DNA of 64,000 nt from Alteromonas confluentis (GTDB lineage Bacteria; Pseudomonadota; Gammaproteobacteria; Enterobacterales; Alteromonadaceae). Numbering within the stretch: position 1 is the first letter of the stretch; every line of letters begins with the position of its first letter. Shown piece by piece: positions 8,852 through 17,713 of the stretch. The stretch covers positions 62,001-126,000 of the forward strand of contig NZ_MDHN01000015.1 of the NCBI RefSeq assembly GCF_001757105.1, read 5' to 3'. The notes under the pieces were generated by a model. It saw nothing but the letters and a program-made list of their open reading frames with translations. It made no database searches and was not told where the DNA came from. A program made the translations under genes and the position numbers.

Positions 8852-10188
8852 AAAATATCGCTAAGCCATCAGTTCTGTACTGCCTGCTTACGCTGCTGGC
8901 TGGCGTGGGCGCAGTCGGATGCGTATCCGCGCCGGTAAAATCAGAGCAAACATTTAGTGGAACGCTGGAAGACGGCGCTTTGTGGCAGGCGAAGGTGCCT
9001 GATAACTGGAATGGAACGTTATTGCTCTACGGACATGGCTATGGTCGCAAAGCTGGATTGCCTGATGTTGCGCCAAAACAGTCTGACGCAGTGTTACTGG
9101 CAAACGGTTATGCGCTTGCCGCATCGCAATACCCCGAAGCGGGATGGAGTGTCGAAAAGGCTATCCCCAGCCAGTTGCTTGCTCTTCAGCAATTCAGAAA
9201 TGATGCAGGGACACCTGAACGGGTCATTGCCTGGGGATCATCTATGGGGGGCTTGATCACCTCAGCCATTGCCCAGCGGCATGCTGACCAGGTCGATGGA
9301 ACCATCAGCCTGTGCGCATCCAGCTACGGTGCGTTGCCTATGATGGATACTGCGCTGGACGGGGCGTTTGTGTTTACCCGCCTGTTGTTTCCCGGTGAAG
9401 ATATTCCGCTGACAGGCGGAGGGGATGACCGCGAAACAGTGGGGCGTTTGATTACCACCATGGAAGGTAATCAACAGGATCCCCGCTGGCAGGCCCGCGC
9501 AGTGCTTGCCGGAGTGCTTGGCGGATTACCTGACTGGACCATTCCCGGTTCTGAAGCACCTGAAACACCGGATGCCATTGCACAGCATATGATGGCGGCA
9601 GTAAAAATGGGGCTGTTTTTACCCCGTGGTGATCAGGAACGTCGGGCCGGTGGGTCATTTTCCTCCAATACTGACATTGACTACCGTGCTTTACTCGATG
9701 CCAGTGGCAGAAAATCATTGGTGGAAGCGGTATACCAAAAGGCTGGTTTGTCACTGAATGATGATCTGCGCACACTTGAAAAGGCGCAACGGATTGCTTC
9801 AGTGCCCGGTGCTGTTGCTTATATGGCCGATAACTTTACGCCTGACGGCGCCATCACCAAACCAATGCTTGCCATGCATACTACGGGCGATGGTATGACA
9901 TCGCCGTCACTGCAAACCAACTATTTGCAACTACTCAAAAGTGAGTCAGATCCCGGATTATCTTCCGCGCTTTGGGTGGAAAGAGCGGGCCACTGCACGT
10001 TTACGCCGGAAGAATTGCTGACGAGTGTGGAAACACTTGAAAACCGGCTTGAAAGCGGAACATGGCAATCGCCCGCCCGTGCGCCGGGAATTGCGTTTAC
10101 AGATGCAGTTGTGCTGCCTCTGCCACGCTGGTGCACGGAGAATCGGCAAGCCTGTCAGTCACTGACTATAAGCGGAGATCATCAATGA
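8848..10188 (+). CDS. Alpha/beta-hydrolase lipoprotein
   Basis: A 446-residue hydrolase with a lipoprotein signal: hydrophobic stretch ending in the lipobox AVGC at residues 22-25, so it is probably anchored to a membrane. The nucleophile elbow is GSSMGG, preceded by a beta strand (RVIAWG). MLAMHTTGDGMTSP carries a likely Asp and AGHCTF the His. The start overlaps the stop of the preceding hydrolase by four bases, and its own stop overlaps the start of the cytochrome gene. It belongs to a family that I do not recognise precisely; long C-terminal hydrolases with a GHC.F motif are often annotated simply as alpha/beta-hydrolase. Anchored ester cleavage of a substrate delivered by the receptor is inferred. 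Confidence 0.75.
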   Translation: MKNIAKPSVLYCLLTLLAGVGAVGCVSAPVKSEQTFSGTLEDGALWQAKVPDNWNGTLLLYGHGYGRKAGLPDVAPKQSDAVLLANGYALAASQYPEAGWSVEKAIPSQLLALQQFRNDAGTPERVIAWGSSMGGLITSAIAQRHADQVDGTISLCASSYGALPMMDTALDGAFVFTRLLFPGEDIPLTGGGDDRETVGRLITTMEGNQQDPRWQARAVLAGVLGGLPDWTIPGSEAPETPDAIAQHMMAAVKMGLFLPRGDQERRAGGSFSSNTDIDYRALLDASGRKSLVEAVYQKAGLSLNDDLRTLEKAQRIASVPGAVAYMADNFTPDGAITKPMLAMHTTGDGMTSPSLQTNYLQLLKSESDPGLSSALWVERAGHCTFTPEELLTSVETLENRLESGTWQSPARAPGIAFTDAVVLPLPRWCTENRQACQSLTISGDHQ

Positions 10189-11681
10189 AAGTTTTCTGTT
10201 TGAATGCCCTGATGCAGGCGTCGCTTCTGACCATGTTATCTGTATCGACTATTGCGGCAGAAGTGACTTACCCCGAAGGATGGATTAAGCCCGGTGAAAG
10301 CGGCACGTTTAAACAATCACAAACCCACAGCAATGCCAGTGGTAAGGTGAAAGTGCTGGCAGAAGGTCAGCTTGTTGAAATGAGTGAGCATCCTTTTTTT
10401 CAGGCTCTCAGTGAAAACGGACGTGCCTGCATTAGTTGTCATCAACCGTCAGACGGTTTGAGCCTGTCGGTGAAAACCATTCAGGATGTCTGGAGCGGTA
10501 CACAGGGCCGCGATCCCATCTTTGCTGCATGGGATGGCTCTAATTGCCCGGATATGCCGCAAAAAGAGAAAGCTTCTCACTCTCTGTTGCTGGACAGAGG
10601 GCTTTTCAGGATCCAGATGCCCTGGCCGCCGGCGCCCCGCTATGGCAAAGAAGTCACACCGGATTTCGACATTGAGGTTGTGCGGGATCCCTGGGGCTGT
10701 AACAGCTCGCAGAAATACGGTCCCGATGCTGCTGAACCCTCCATTTCTGTTTACCGCAGGCCGCGTCCGGTGGCGAATCTGAAGTATCTCACTGCCGTTG
10801 GTTTTGCCTACGATCCTAAACAGGGCGTGGCGCTGCCGAGGGATGAAATCAGTGGTGAGTTCCTATCCGGCAACATCATGTCAGATAACCGCAGTGTGAA
10901 TTTAAAAGCGCAGATGCAGGATGCGTCGGGTACCCATCTGGAAATGTTAGCGGCACTGACGAATGAACAGGTGGAAAAAATTGAGGGATTCATACTCAGC
11001 ATTTATGCCGCTCAGGTAGAAGATAATGATGCCGGAAAGCTGGATGACGGTGCATTTGGTGGCCCCGAACTTCTCCGGGATTCAAAGCCAGGACAACTGG
11101 GCAGTATCGGTCGGGCAGTTTGGAGTGAGTTTGAGCCCTGGGAGGAGCAGAAAAGCACCGGTGTTACGCCGGAACAGGCTGACAAGCGGGCATCCATCGC
11201 CAGAGGTGCGCGGCTGTTTCGTGAAAAAATGTTTTTAATCAGTGACAGTGCCGGTATTAACTCACCAATGGGGTTTGGTAATCCGGTGCTGAACAGCTGT
11301 GTGTTCTGTCACAACATGAGTCAGATGGGCAATGACGTTGCACCGGGGCAAGTCGACATTGGCACCACCACCAAACCTTTTGCTGAACCAGCACCTGAAT
11401 TGCCGCTGTTCCGCGTTACCTGTAAAGGCGATCCCCATCCTCACTACGGCAGGTCATTTCTGACCCAGGATCCGGGGTTCGGACTTGTAACAGGGCGTTG
11501 TGCCGACACCGGTAAAATTACATTGCAATCCATGCGTGGTCTGGCGGCCAGAGCGCCCTATTTTTCGAATGGTTCAGCAAAGACAATGGGCGACCTTGTT
11601 GATTACTACGATCGCCGGTACCAGATAAACTTTACCGAACAGGAGCGTCAGGACTTAATAAACCTGATGAATTCGCTATGA
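10185..11681 (+). CDS. Exported diheme c-type cytochrome (MauG/peroxidase-like)
   Basis: A 498-residue periplasmic protein with two covalent heme sites: CISCH at residues 82-86 and CVFCH at 372-376. The signal peptide ends near STIAA/EVTYP. The C-terminal MRGLAARAPYFSNGSAKTMGDLVDYYDRRY is the pattern found in diheme peroxidase/MauG-type proteins before the last helix. The start is the ATG in the ATGA overlap with the preceding lipoprotein; a longer in-frame extension into that gene is rejected because it would remove the signal peptide from the N-terminus. It overlaps the next gene by four bases. An oxidative step in the periplasm or electron transfer from the substrate pathway is inferred; no partner oxidase is seen nearby. 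Confidence 0.85.
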   Translation: MKVFCLNALMQASLLTMLSVSTIAAEVTYPEGWIKPGESGTFKQSQTHSNASGKVKVLAEGQLVEMSEHPFFQALSENGRACISCHQPSDGLSLSVKTIQDVWSGTQGRDPIFAAWDGSNCPDMPQKEKASHSLLLDRGLFRIQMPWPPAPRYGKEVTPDFDIEVVRDPWGCNSSQKYGPDAAEPSISVYRRPRPVANLKYLTAVGFAYDPKQGVALPRDEISGEFLSGNIMSDNRSVNLKAQMQDASGTHLEMLAALTNEQVEKIEGFILSIYAAQVEDNDAGKLDDGAFGGPELLRDSKPGQLGSIGRAVWSEFEPWEEQKSTGVTPEQADKRASIARGARLFREKMFLISDSAGINSPMGFGNPVLNSCVFCHNMSQMGNDVAPGQVDIGTTTKPFAEPAPELPLFRVTCKGDPHPHYGRSFLTQDPGFGLVTGRCADTGKITLQSMRGLAARAPYFSNGSAKTMGDLVDYYDRRYQINFTEQERQDLINLMNSL

Positions 11682-12463
11682 GAAAGGTTCAGGTAGCCGT
11701 ATCCGGCTTGTTGGCTTTGATGACGGTTTCTGCTGTTCAGGCTGCGACAGATATCGTTGAGTTTGTCAGTTGTCCTGTGTATCGGGACGCAAGAGCCGGT
11801 AAGAAGTCCGGCTGCTGGCTGGCGGACGCTCCTGAATCGGGGAGCCGGTTTGATATCAGCGCTTCGCCGGTAAAACCGGACTGGAACTACGCCGTGCTGG
11901 TGCAGGGACAAATAACAGATAATGCAGATGCCTGTGGTGGAAAGGTGTTAAATCCGGTGCGGGTGTCCATTCTTTCTGAACCTTGCCCTCAATACCGTTT
12001 ACCGGCGGAAGGTTATCCGGGTAATCCCTTCGTGCGTCCGGCAAACATTGTAAAGCCCCTCAGCGTAGACAGAGCGCCCCTTACCGGCCCGTTCGAAGAC
12101 AAACAGTTTCACGTTTTTTTCAATTACAATAAGTCATTTCTGAGCTATCAGTTTGGTGACTATCAGCTGGATGAAGCTGCCTACTGGATTTTGCAGGCTA
12201 AGCCATCGCGGGTGGTTATCACCGGTTTTGCTGATACACACGGGATTACGGTTTCCGGTCACGAGCTTCGGGAAAAAGAACAGATAGCACAGGACAGAGC
12301 AGATATTATTGTGACGTCACTGTTACGGCTGGGTGTGCCTGATGACACAGTGGCAACGCAGATTAACATGGCTCCTGAGCTGTTGCCCGGCGAAACAGAC
12401 GGGGTCAGCGGACTGGTAACCACATCGCGCTGGCGGGTGACTATTAATGCTTACTTTGATTAG
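11678..12463 (+). CDS. Exported protein with C-terminal OmpA-like domain
   Basis: A 261-residue protein with a signal peptide (cleaved near VQAA/TDIV) and no visible beta-barrel. Residues about 145-260 resemble an OmpA-like peptidoglycan-binding domain: FFNYNKSFLSYQF as first strand, VVITGFADTHG with the Asp that contacts diaminopimelate, and LREKEQIAQDRADIIVTSLLRLGV with the conserved Arg. The N-terminal half has six cysteines spread through it (for example FVSCPVYRD and DACGG) and no family I recognise. Last gene of the translationally coupled run; it could tether the periplasmic enzymes or cytochrome to the cell wall, which is inference. Confidence 0.7.
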   Translation: MRKVQVAVSGLLALMTVSAVQAATDIVEFVSCPVYRDARAGKKSGCWLADAPESGSRFDISASPVKPDWNYAVLVQGQITDNADACGGKVLNPVRVSILSEPCPQYRLPAEGYPGNPFVRPANIVKPLSVDRAPLTGPFEDKQFHVFFNYNKSFLSYQFGDYQLDEAAYWILQAKPSRVVITGFADTHGITVSGHELREKEQIAQDRADIIVTSLLRLGVPDDTVATQINMAPELLPGETDGVSGLVTTSRWRVTINAYFD

Positions 12464-12540
12464 GTTAACATGAACTTTACGCAGGCTCTGGCAGTGACTC
12501 CGGTGCCATCATCTACGTTTTACTTGTCAGGCGGTGGTGT

Positions 12541-13587
12541 ATGTTAAATCAGGTTAAACCCGGAGCTCACTACGGCACCGGTGCAAATCACTACATTTCA
12601 TCATTGTATGATGTGGCAGTCAGGCACGGTTTACCCGCTACAGATATGCTTGCCGATGCCGGTTTGCATGAAGATGTGATTCATAATCCAACAGAGCGTG
12701 TTCCCACTGAAAAGCTCGCTGACTTTCAAACGGCTGTCTGGGATGCAAGCGACGATGAGACCATGGGTTTGAGCAACAGGACGCTCAGACGGGGCACATA
12801 TGCCATGATGGGCAAAGTGTCTGTGCATCAACCAGTTCTGCACAAAGCGCTGAATACAGGGGCCAAATTTTATAATCTGGTGACCCTGCATGATTTCGTC
12901 ACACTGGAGATTGTGAAAGATCAGGCTGTATTAAAGGTTAACGAGGAGGCGCCGGAAAGAGACTATCAACACCTGTTCGCAGAGATGTGTCTGCTTGCAT
13001 GGCACCGGTATGCATCCTGGTTGATATCAGATATTCTGCCGCTTACTGAAACACGGTTTCCTTATCCGCCTCCCAACCATATCGGTGAATATCATTACTT
13101 GTTTCCCGGCGTTCACAAGTTCAATCATAAAGAACTGGCTTTGGTTTTTCCTGCTCATTACCTTGAAAGGCCGGTGAAACAAAGTGAATCATCACTGAAA
13201 GCCTTTATGTCCCGCTGCCCCTTAGAGCTGTTCCGGCAATATAAAGCCGATTACAGTCTGGCCACTGAACTTAAGTTGATGCTGGGGAAAGCCATGTTGG
13301 ACGGTACTGGCACCATAGAACAATGTGCAGATAAACTGCATATGACCAGACGAACCCTGATCCGCAAACTTAAAGATGAGGGCACCTCGTTCCAGCAATT
13401 AAAAGATATTGTCCGGCGTGATAAATCTATATTTTTCCTTGGACAGCAAGGCTTAAAAATTAACGAAGTGGCTGAACGGGTAGGGTATTCCGATCCCGCC
13501 GTTTTCACCCGGGCATTCAGGCAATGGACCGGCCTTTCACCCAGAGACTTTCGTCAGCAGCTATTGTGCGGGGATGTCGAATCTTAA
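12541..13587 (+). CDS. AraC-family transcriptional regulator
   Basis: A 348-residue regulator with an N-terminal arabinose-binding-like (Arabinose_bd) domain in residues 20-210 and a C-terminal double helix-turn-helix: IEQCADKLHMTRRTLIRKLKDEGTSFQQL as first HTH and INEVAERVGYSDPAVFTRAFRQWTG as second, followed by SPRDFR. It lies 77 bases after the OmpA-domain gene and 260 bases before a receptor. From about residue 140 onward it is almost identical to the regulator at 17714, while the first 130 residues are only about half identical. It is the best candidate to bind the shared 22-bp-spaced sites at the three catabolic promoters. Confidence 0.92.
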   Translation: MLNQVKPGAHYGTGANHYISSLYDVAVRHGLPATDMLADAGLHEDVIHNPTERVPTEKLADFQTAVWDASDDETMGLSNRTLRRGTYAMMGKVSVHQPVLHKALNTGAKFYNLVTLHDFVTLEIVKDQAVLKVNEEAPERDYQHLFAEMCLLAWHRYASWLISDILPLTETRFPYPPPNHIGEYHYLFPGVHKFNHKELALVFPAHYLERPVKQSESSLKAFMSRCPLELFRQYKADYSLATELKLMLGKAMLDGTGTIEQCADKLHMTRRTLIRKLKDEGTSFQQLKDIVRRDKSIFFLGQQGLKINEVAERVGYSDPAVFTRAFRQWTGLSPRDFRQQLLCGDVES

Positions 13588-13703
13588 TCCTGACTTACCT
13601 TAACTTGTTGCACACAATTTTGTGCATGAGTTCATTCAGCTCAAATTACTGCACTCTTTAAACCAATAATCCCCCTCCAAAAACATGCCAAAAATCCCCC
13701 TTT

Positions 13704-13768
13704 GTCGTAATCGGCAAAGTTTTTAGTCGTAATATGCCATTCACGCGAGTGAAACAAAAAAATAACAT
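13704..13768 (+). promoter_or_regulatory. Candidate AraC-regulated promoter, site B
   Basis: GTCGTAATCGGCAAAG (13704-13719) and GTCGTAATATGCCATT (13726-13741) are direct half-sites 22 bp apart, sharing GTCGTAAT exactly. TAACAT at 13763-13768 is a -10-like hexamer 37 bp after the second half-site begins. The rest of the 260-base gap (13588-13848) holds a separate small inverted repeat, TGCACA-6-TGTGCA at 13609-13626, just after the AraC gene. Confidence 0.65.
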
Positions 13769-13848
13769 TCGCTTGTTATTTGGTTTTTGACGGTTGTCTG
13801 TTTCCTGTTGACAGATCCCATCTTAAATAAGGCAAAAGGACTAAAAGC

Positions 13849-16059
13849 ATGTACCTTCTGAACACTACAACAATAAAGTCGACCCGTAATCTGCTCAACC
13901 TCGCCGTCATGGCCGGGCTGGCAGGTTTTACTAGTATTTCATTCGCTCAGGAAACAGATACCGCTACAGATGCAGATGACGTGGAAGTCATCACCGTAAA
14001 ATCTGAACGCAGAATTAAACGGGTACAGGATATTCCTACCTCGATGACGGTGCTGTCGGCAAAACAACTGGAGAAAAAGGCGGTGTCGCGGCTGGACGAT
14101 CTGCCCTTTGCATCACCGGGATTAACTATCACTGACGCCGGTTTAACCCAGTCGGTGAATATTCGCGGTATTGGTCTGGCAAGTGGTGATCCTGATGTGA
14201 CTAACGGTGTGGGCACCTACATTGACGGGTTGTTCCAACCGCCTATCGTGAGCACGCTGAATTTCTACGATGTGGCGAATATTCAGGTACTTCGTGGTCC
14301 GCAGGGCACGTTTGCGGGTTCAAATTCAACCGGCGGCGCGATTATGGTGACTTCCCGCAGACCGGAAATCGGCGGTGACTTCGACGGCAACGTGATGCTG
14401 GGGATTGGCAATTATGCATCACGCAATGCCCGTGCAGCGGTGAACCTGCCAGTTTCTGACACCTTCGCCGCGCGGGTTGCGGTGAACTATAAAAACCGCG
14501 ACAGTTTTTACAACAGCACGGGCAGTGTCGACACCGACGCAGGCAGTCTGGATGAAACCAGTGCGCGACTCGGTTTGGCCTGGTCACCCCTCGACAGCAC
14601 CGACATTTACGTAAAATACGAAACTTCAGATAAATCCGCCGGCGGTTTTGCATACCGCCCCATCGAAGGCACGGCGTATTCTGAAGGCCGCACCGGCTCA
14701 ATCAGAGATTTAGCCTACAACACACCGTCGCAAAATGAGGAGTCGGCTGACAGCCTGTTACTGGATATCTCCCACCGGTTCGATAACGGACTGTCTGTGA
14801 AATGGTTAAGCGGCACGCAGGAAAAAGAGATTGATAATATTTATGACTACGATGCCACAGAGCTGGATGTCAGTACGCGCAGCCAGTTTGTCAAAGAAGA
14901 TCAGGTAAGTCATGAACTGAATTTGATTTCACCTGACGGCAAGGATTTTACCTGGGTTGCCGGTGCTTACTATCAGAAGAATGAAGTGCTGGTGGATATT
15001 GATAACGGCCCGTTCCCGGTAGAAATCGACATTCAGAATCAGAAAGTCATAAAAGGTGTATTCGGGCAGGTGAGTTACCGCTTCTCAGATCGCTGGCAAA
15101 CCGAATTCGGATTACGTAAAGCCTGGTTTGAAGGCTCAGCCGACCCACAGAGTGGCGTGGTGGTGGGCAGGGGTATCATCGCTCCGGATGGGGTGAAGGT
15201 TGCCACCATCTCCGGAAACTACGAAGATGATGATATTCTGGGCAAGGTATCGGTGAACTATACGCCTTCAAGAAATCACAGTTTCTATGGTTATATCGCC
15301 AGAGGGTACAAGCCCGGCGGTATTAATTCAGAAACCTCGGTGTTCGACAAAGAAACCGTGATATCCATTGAAGGTGGCTGGAAAGGACGCCTGTTCGACG
15401 ATATGGTGAGTGCTTCGGTGGCAGTCTTTAATAATGATTACAAAAACTTCCAGAACACGAATATCGATGTGACCACCGGCCGTGCAGATGTGTACAACAT
15501 TGCTGATGCCAGTATCGCCGGGCTGGAGTTTGCGCTGGATATCTATCTTGATAACCTCACCATTGATTTCGCCGGCTCCTTTATTGATTCAGAAATGGAG
15601 CCCACTCAGCCAATTGTTAACACCCGTGAATCCGGTTCACCGTCGTTGCCTCAGTGCAGCGCAGGACAGGATGCCAGCAGTGGAACATGCTTCGATTACA
15701 CGCCGTTTCTGGTGGCTACCGGCGCAGGTCCAAACCTGTATGCGCCGGAAAAGAGCTTTACCGTGGGTATTGAATATGCCATTGAATTATCTGATGGTGC
15801 ATTGCTGACACCCAGATTAAATTACGCGTGGATAGATGAACAATGGACAAACCTGATTTACGACCCGGAAACCGACTTACTGGCCGACCGGGGACTGCTT
15901 TCCGCCATGGTAACCTACGAAACAGGAAACTGGCGTGTGAATGCATGGGGGCGTAACTTAACCGACGAAGAGTATGTGTCCGGGCAGCAACTCAGTAACA
16001 ATACTGAATTTTATGGTGCGCCCCGTACCTTTGGTATCGACGTCAATTATACATTTTAA
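13849..16059 (+). CDS. TonB-dependent receptor
   Basis: Complete 736-residue receptor. AAAAGGA lies upstream of the ATG. The signal peptide ends at SFA/QETDT, a TonB-box-like VEVITVKSERR follows, and the plug shows IPTSMTVLSAKQLEKKAVSRLDDLPFA, VNIRGIGLASGDPDVTNGVGTYIDG and VLRGPQGTFAGSNSTGGAIMVTSRRP. The barrel ends with GAPRTFGIDVNYTF. It resembles the receptor at 5648 in layout and length. The tannase gene begins 52 bases downstream and an AraC gene after that, so receptor, esterase and regulator probably form one operon. The substrate is probably a feruloyl or galloyl ester, inferred from the esterase. Confidence 0.95.
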   Translation: MYLLNTTTIKSTRNLLNLAVMAGLAGFTSISFAQETDTATDADDVEVITVKSERRIKRVQDIPTSMTVLSAKQLEKKAVSRLDDLPFASPGLTITDAGLTQSVNIRGIGLASGDPDVTNGVGTYIDGLFQPPIVSTLNFYDVANIQVLRGPQGTFAGSNSTGGAIMVTSRRPEIGGDFDGNVMLGIGNYASRNARAAVNLPVSDTFAARVAVNYKNRDSFYNSTGSVDTDAGSLDETSARLGLAWSPLDSTDIYVKYETSDKSAGGFAYRPIEGTAYSEGRTGSIRDLAYNTPSQNEESADSLLLDISHRFDNGLSVKWLSGTQEKEIDNIYDYDATELDVSTRSQFVKEDQVSHELNLISPDGKDFTWVAGAYYQKNEVLVDIDNGPFPVEIDIQNQKVIKGVFGQVSYRFSDRWQTEFGLRKAWFEGSADPQSGVVVGRGIIAPDGVKVATISGNYEDDDILGKVSVNYTPSRNHSFYGYIARGYKPGGINSETSVFDKETVISIEGGWKGRLFDDMVSASVAVFNNDYKNFQNTNIDVTTGRADVYNIADASIAGLEFALDIYLDNLTIDFAGSFIDSEMEPTQPIVNTRESGSPSLPQCSAGQDASSGTCFDYTPFLVATGAGPNLYAPEKSFTVGIEYAIELSDGALLTPRLNYAWIDEQWTNLIYDPETDLLADRGLLSAMVTYETGNWRVNAWGRNLTDEEYVSGQQLSNNTEFYGAPRTFGIDVNYTF

Positions 16060-16111
16060 CTGTGTGCGGTAGCCATGCAGTGCTGCCGCTGCTTTCTTGT
16101 GGAGGGATCGC

Positions 16112-17689
16112 ATGAAATTTATGGGTAACCTGGCGGTTGGTGCCGCCTTACTTTGCACCGTACCTGCAGCGATGGCGGACAATGGTGTTGCCGGGCAATT
16201 AGACGCCGTATCATGTGCTGCATTGAAAGCGTCGCTGATATTGCCGGAAGGTGTATCGTTAACGTCAGTGAAAGCGGTGACGTCGGTTTCAGTACTTGAA
16301 TCACAATTACAACCAGCGCAGGCAAAGGCTTTTGTGCCTTATTGTCAGATCACCGGTGAGTTTGAAAAACGCACGGGCGTAAATGGGAAGGATTACGCCA
16401 TTGGTTTTGGTCTGAACTTGCCGTTTGACTGGAATGGCCGGTTTCTGTTTCAGGGCGGTGGTGGCTTAAACGGCCTGATCCGCGAACCGTTAGGTATGCT
16501 GGCTGCCGGTGATACGCCTGCGCTGTTCAGGGGCTTTGCGGTAGCCAGTACAGACAGCGGGCACCAGTCTGATACGGTGTTCGATCCTTCATTTTTTGAA
16601 GATCAGCAGGCGTTACTTAACTTTTACTCCGGGGCTGTGTCGAAAACCGCAAAGTTGGTTTCACAGTTGATCACCGGAGTGTATTCGCAGCCGGCGCAGA
16701 ATAACTATTTTGTCGGGTGTTCAACAGGCGGGCGTGAAGCCATGACCATGTCGCAACGTTTCCCTGATTTGTTTGATGGCATTATTGCAGGTGCACCGGC
16801 CAGACAAACGAATTACTCAGAAATTGCAGATTTGTATGTGGCGAAAACATTACGTGCACTGAGCGGAAACAATCAGCCTCCTTTCAGTGACAAGAAACAA
16901 AAAGCCATCGAGCAGGCACTGCTGGCGCAATGTGATGGTTTGGACGGCCGTGAAGACGGATTGATTTTTGCGGTGGAGCAGTGTGAGTTTGACCCCGGTG
17001 AAATGATTTGCGACGGGCAACAGCACAGTGATTTATGTTTAACAACGGAAGAAGCCGAAGGGCTGGTTTCAGCATTTAACGGTCCTGCAGACAGCAATGG
17101 CAATAATGTGTATCCGGGATTTTTCTTTGATACCGGCATCGACGATAAACCGGCACGTTCTGCACCGGGGTTACTGTCTGCTCAGCCCGGTCCATTAGGG
17201 CGGGCCCGCATCGATGAGCCCTTTGATATCGACCGGGAACTGGCCATCGCGGACGGATTTCCTCTTGAGCCAGGCAATGCCACACTGACCAACTTGTCGA
17301 CCTTCGTTGTTGAAGAAAACAAACTGATGTTCTTCCATGGTGTGAGCGATCCCTGGTTTTCGGCTAAAGATACTTTAGGGTACTTCAATGACATGGTGGC
17401 GCAAAACGGTGGCTATGAACAGGTTAGCCAATGGTCACAGTTTTACTTTGTTCCGGGAATGGGTCATTGTCGGGGCGGTGAACAGGCGCTGGATCAGTTC
17501 GATATGCTCTCTTCACTGGTAGACTGGGTTGAAAAGGGCAACAAGCCAGATTCCGTTATAGCCTATGGTGAAAGCATGCCAGAGGAAACCCGTCCCCTTT
17601 GTCCGTATCCGTCTGTGACCACTTATAAAGGGGAAGGCAACGGGAATGATGCTGGCAGTTACGTGTGTACCACACCTGAAAGTCAGTAA
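16112..17689 (+). CDS. Tannase/feruloyl esterase family protein
   Basis: A 525-residue secreted esterase that releases hydroxycinnamic or gallic acids from esters. The ATG at 16112 follows GGAGGG; a TTG five codons earlier is rejected. The signal peptide ends at AMA/DNGVA. The family's CS-D-HC triad is intact: Cys203-Ser204 in GCSTGG, Asp413 in GVSDPWFS and His452-Cys453 in GMGHC, where the two cysteines form the characteristic disulfide joining Ser and His. FPDLFDGIIAGAPA is another family hallmark. Context with vdh, ech and fcs makes a feruloyl (hydroxycinnamoyl) ester the likely substrate rather than a gallotannin. Confidence 0.93.
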   Translation: MKFMGNLAVGAALLCTVPAAMADNGVAGQLDAVSCAALKASLILPEGVSLTSVKAVTSVSVLESQLQPAQAKAFVPYCQITGEFEKRTGVNGKDYAIGFGLNLPFDWNGRFLFQGGGGLNGLIREPLGMLAAGDTPALFRGFAVASTDSGHQSDTVFDPSFFEDQQALLNFYSGAVSKTAKLVSQLITGVYSQPAQNNYFVGCSTGGREAMTMSQRFPDLFDGIIAGAPARQTNYSEIADLYVAKTLRALSGNNQPPFSDKKQKAIEQALLAQCDGLDGREDGLIFAVEQCEFDPGEMICDGQQHSDLCLTTEEAEGLVSAFNGPADSNGNNVYPGFFFDTGIDDKPARSAPGLLSAQPGPLGRARIDEPFDIDRELAIADGFPLEPGNATLTNLSTFVVEENKLMFFHGVSDPWFSAKDTLGYFNDMVAQNGGYEQVSQWSQFYFVPGMGHCRGGEQALDQFDMLSSLVDWVEKGNKPDSVIAYGESMPEETRPLCPYPSVTTYKGEGNGNDAGSYVCTTPESQ

Positions 17690-17713
17690 AGCTGAAGGCC
17701 ACCAGAGAAGGTT

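Noticed and set aside
10062-10184. Longer N-terminus for the diheme cytochrome
   Set aside because: The extension overlaps the preceding hydrolase and would bury the signal peptide; the ATG in the ATGA overlap gives a proper export signal.
12484-12512. Fourth copy of the AraC-type site before the regulator at 12541
   Set aside because: GTGACTCCGGTGCCAT resembles the second half-site but needs a one-base shift and has no partner 22 bp away.
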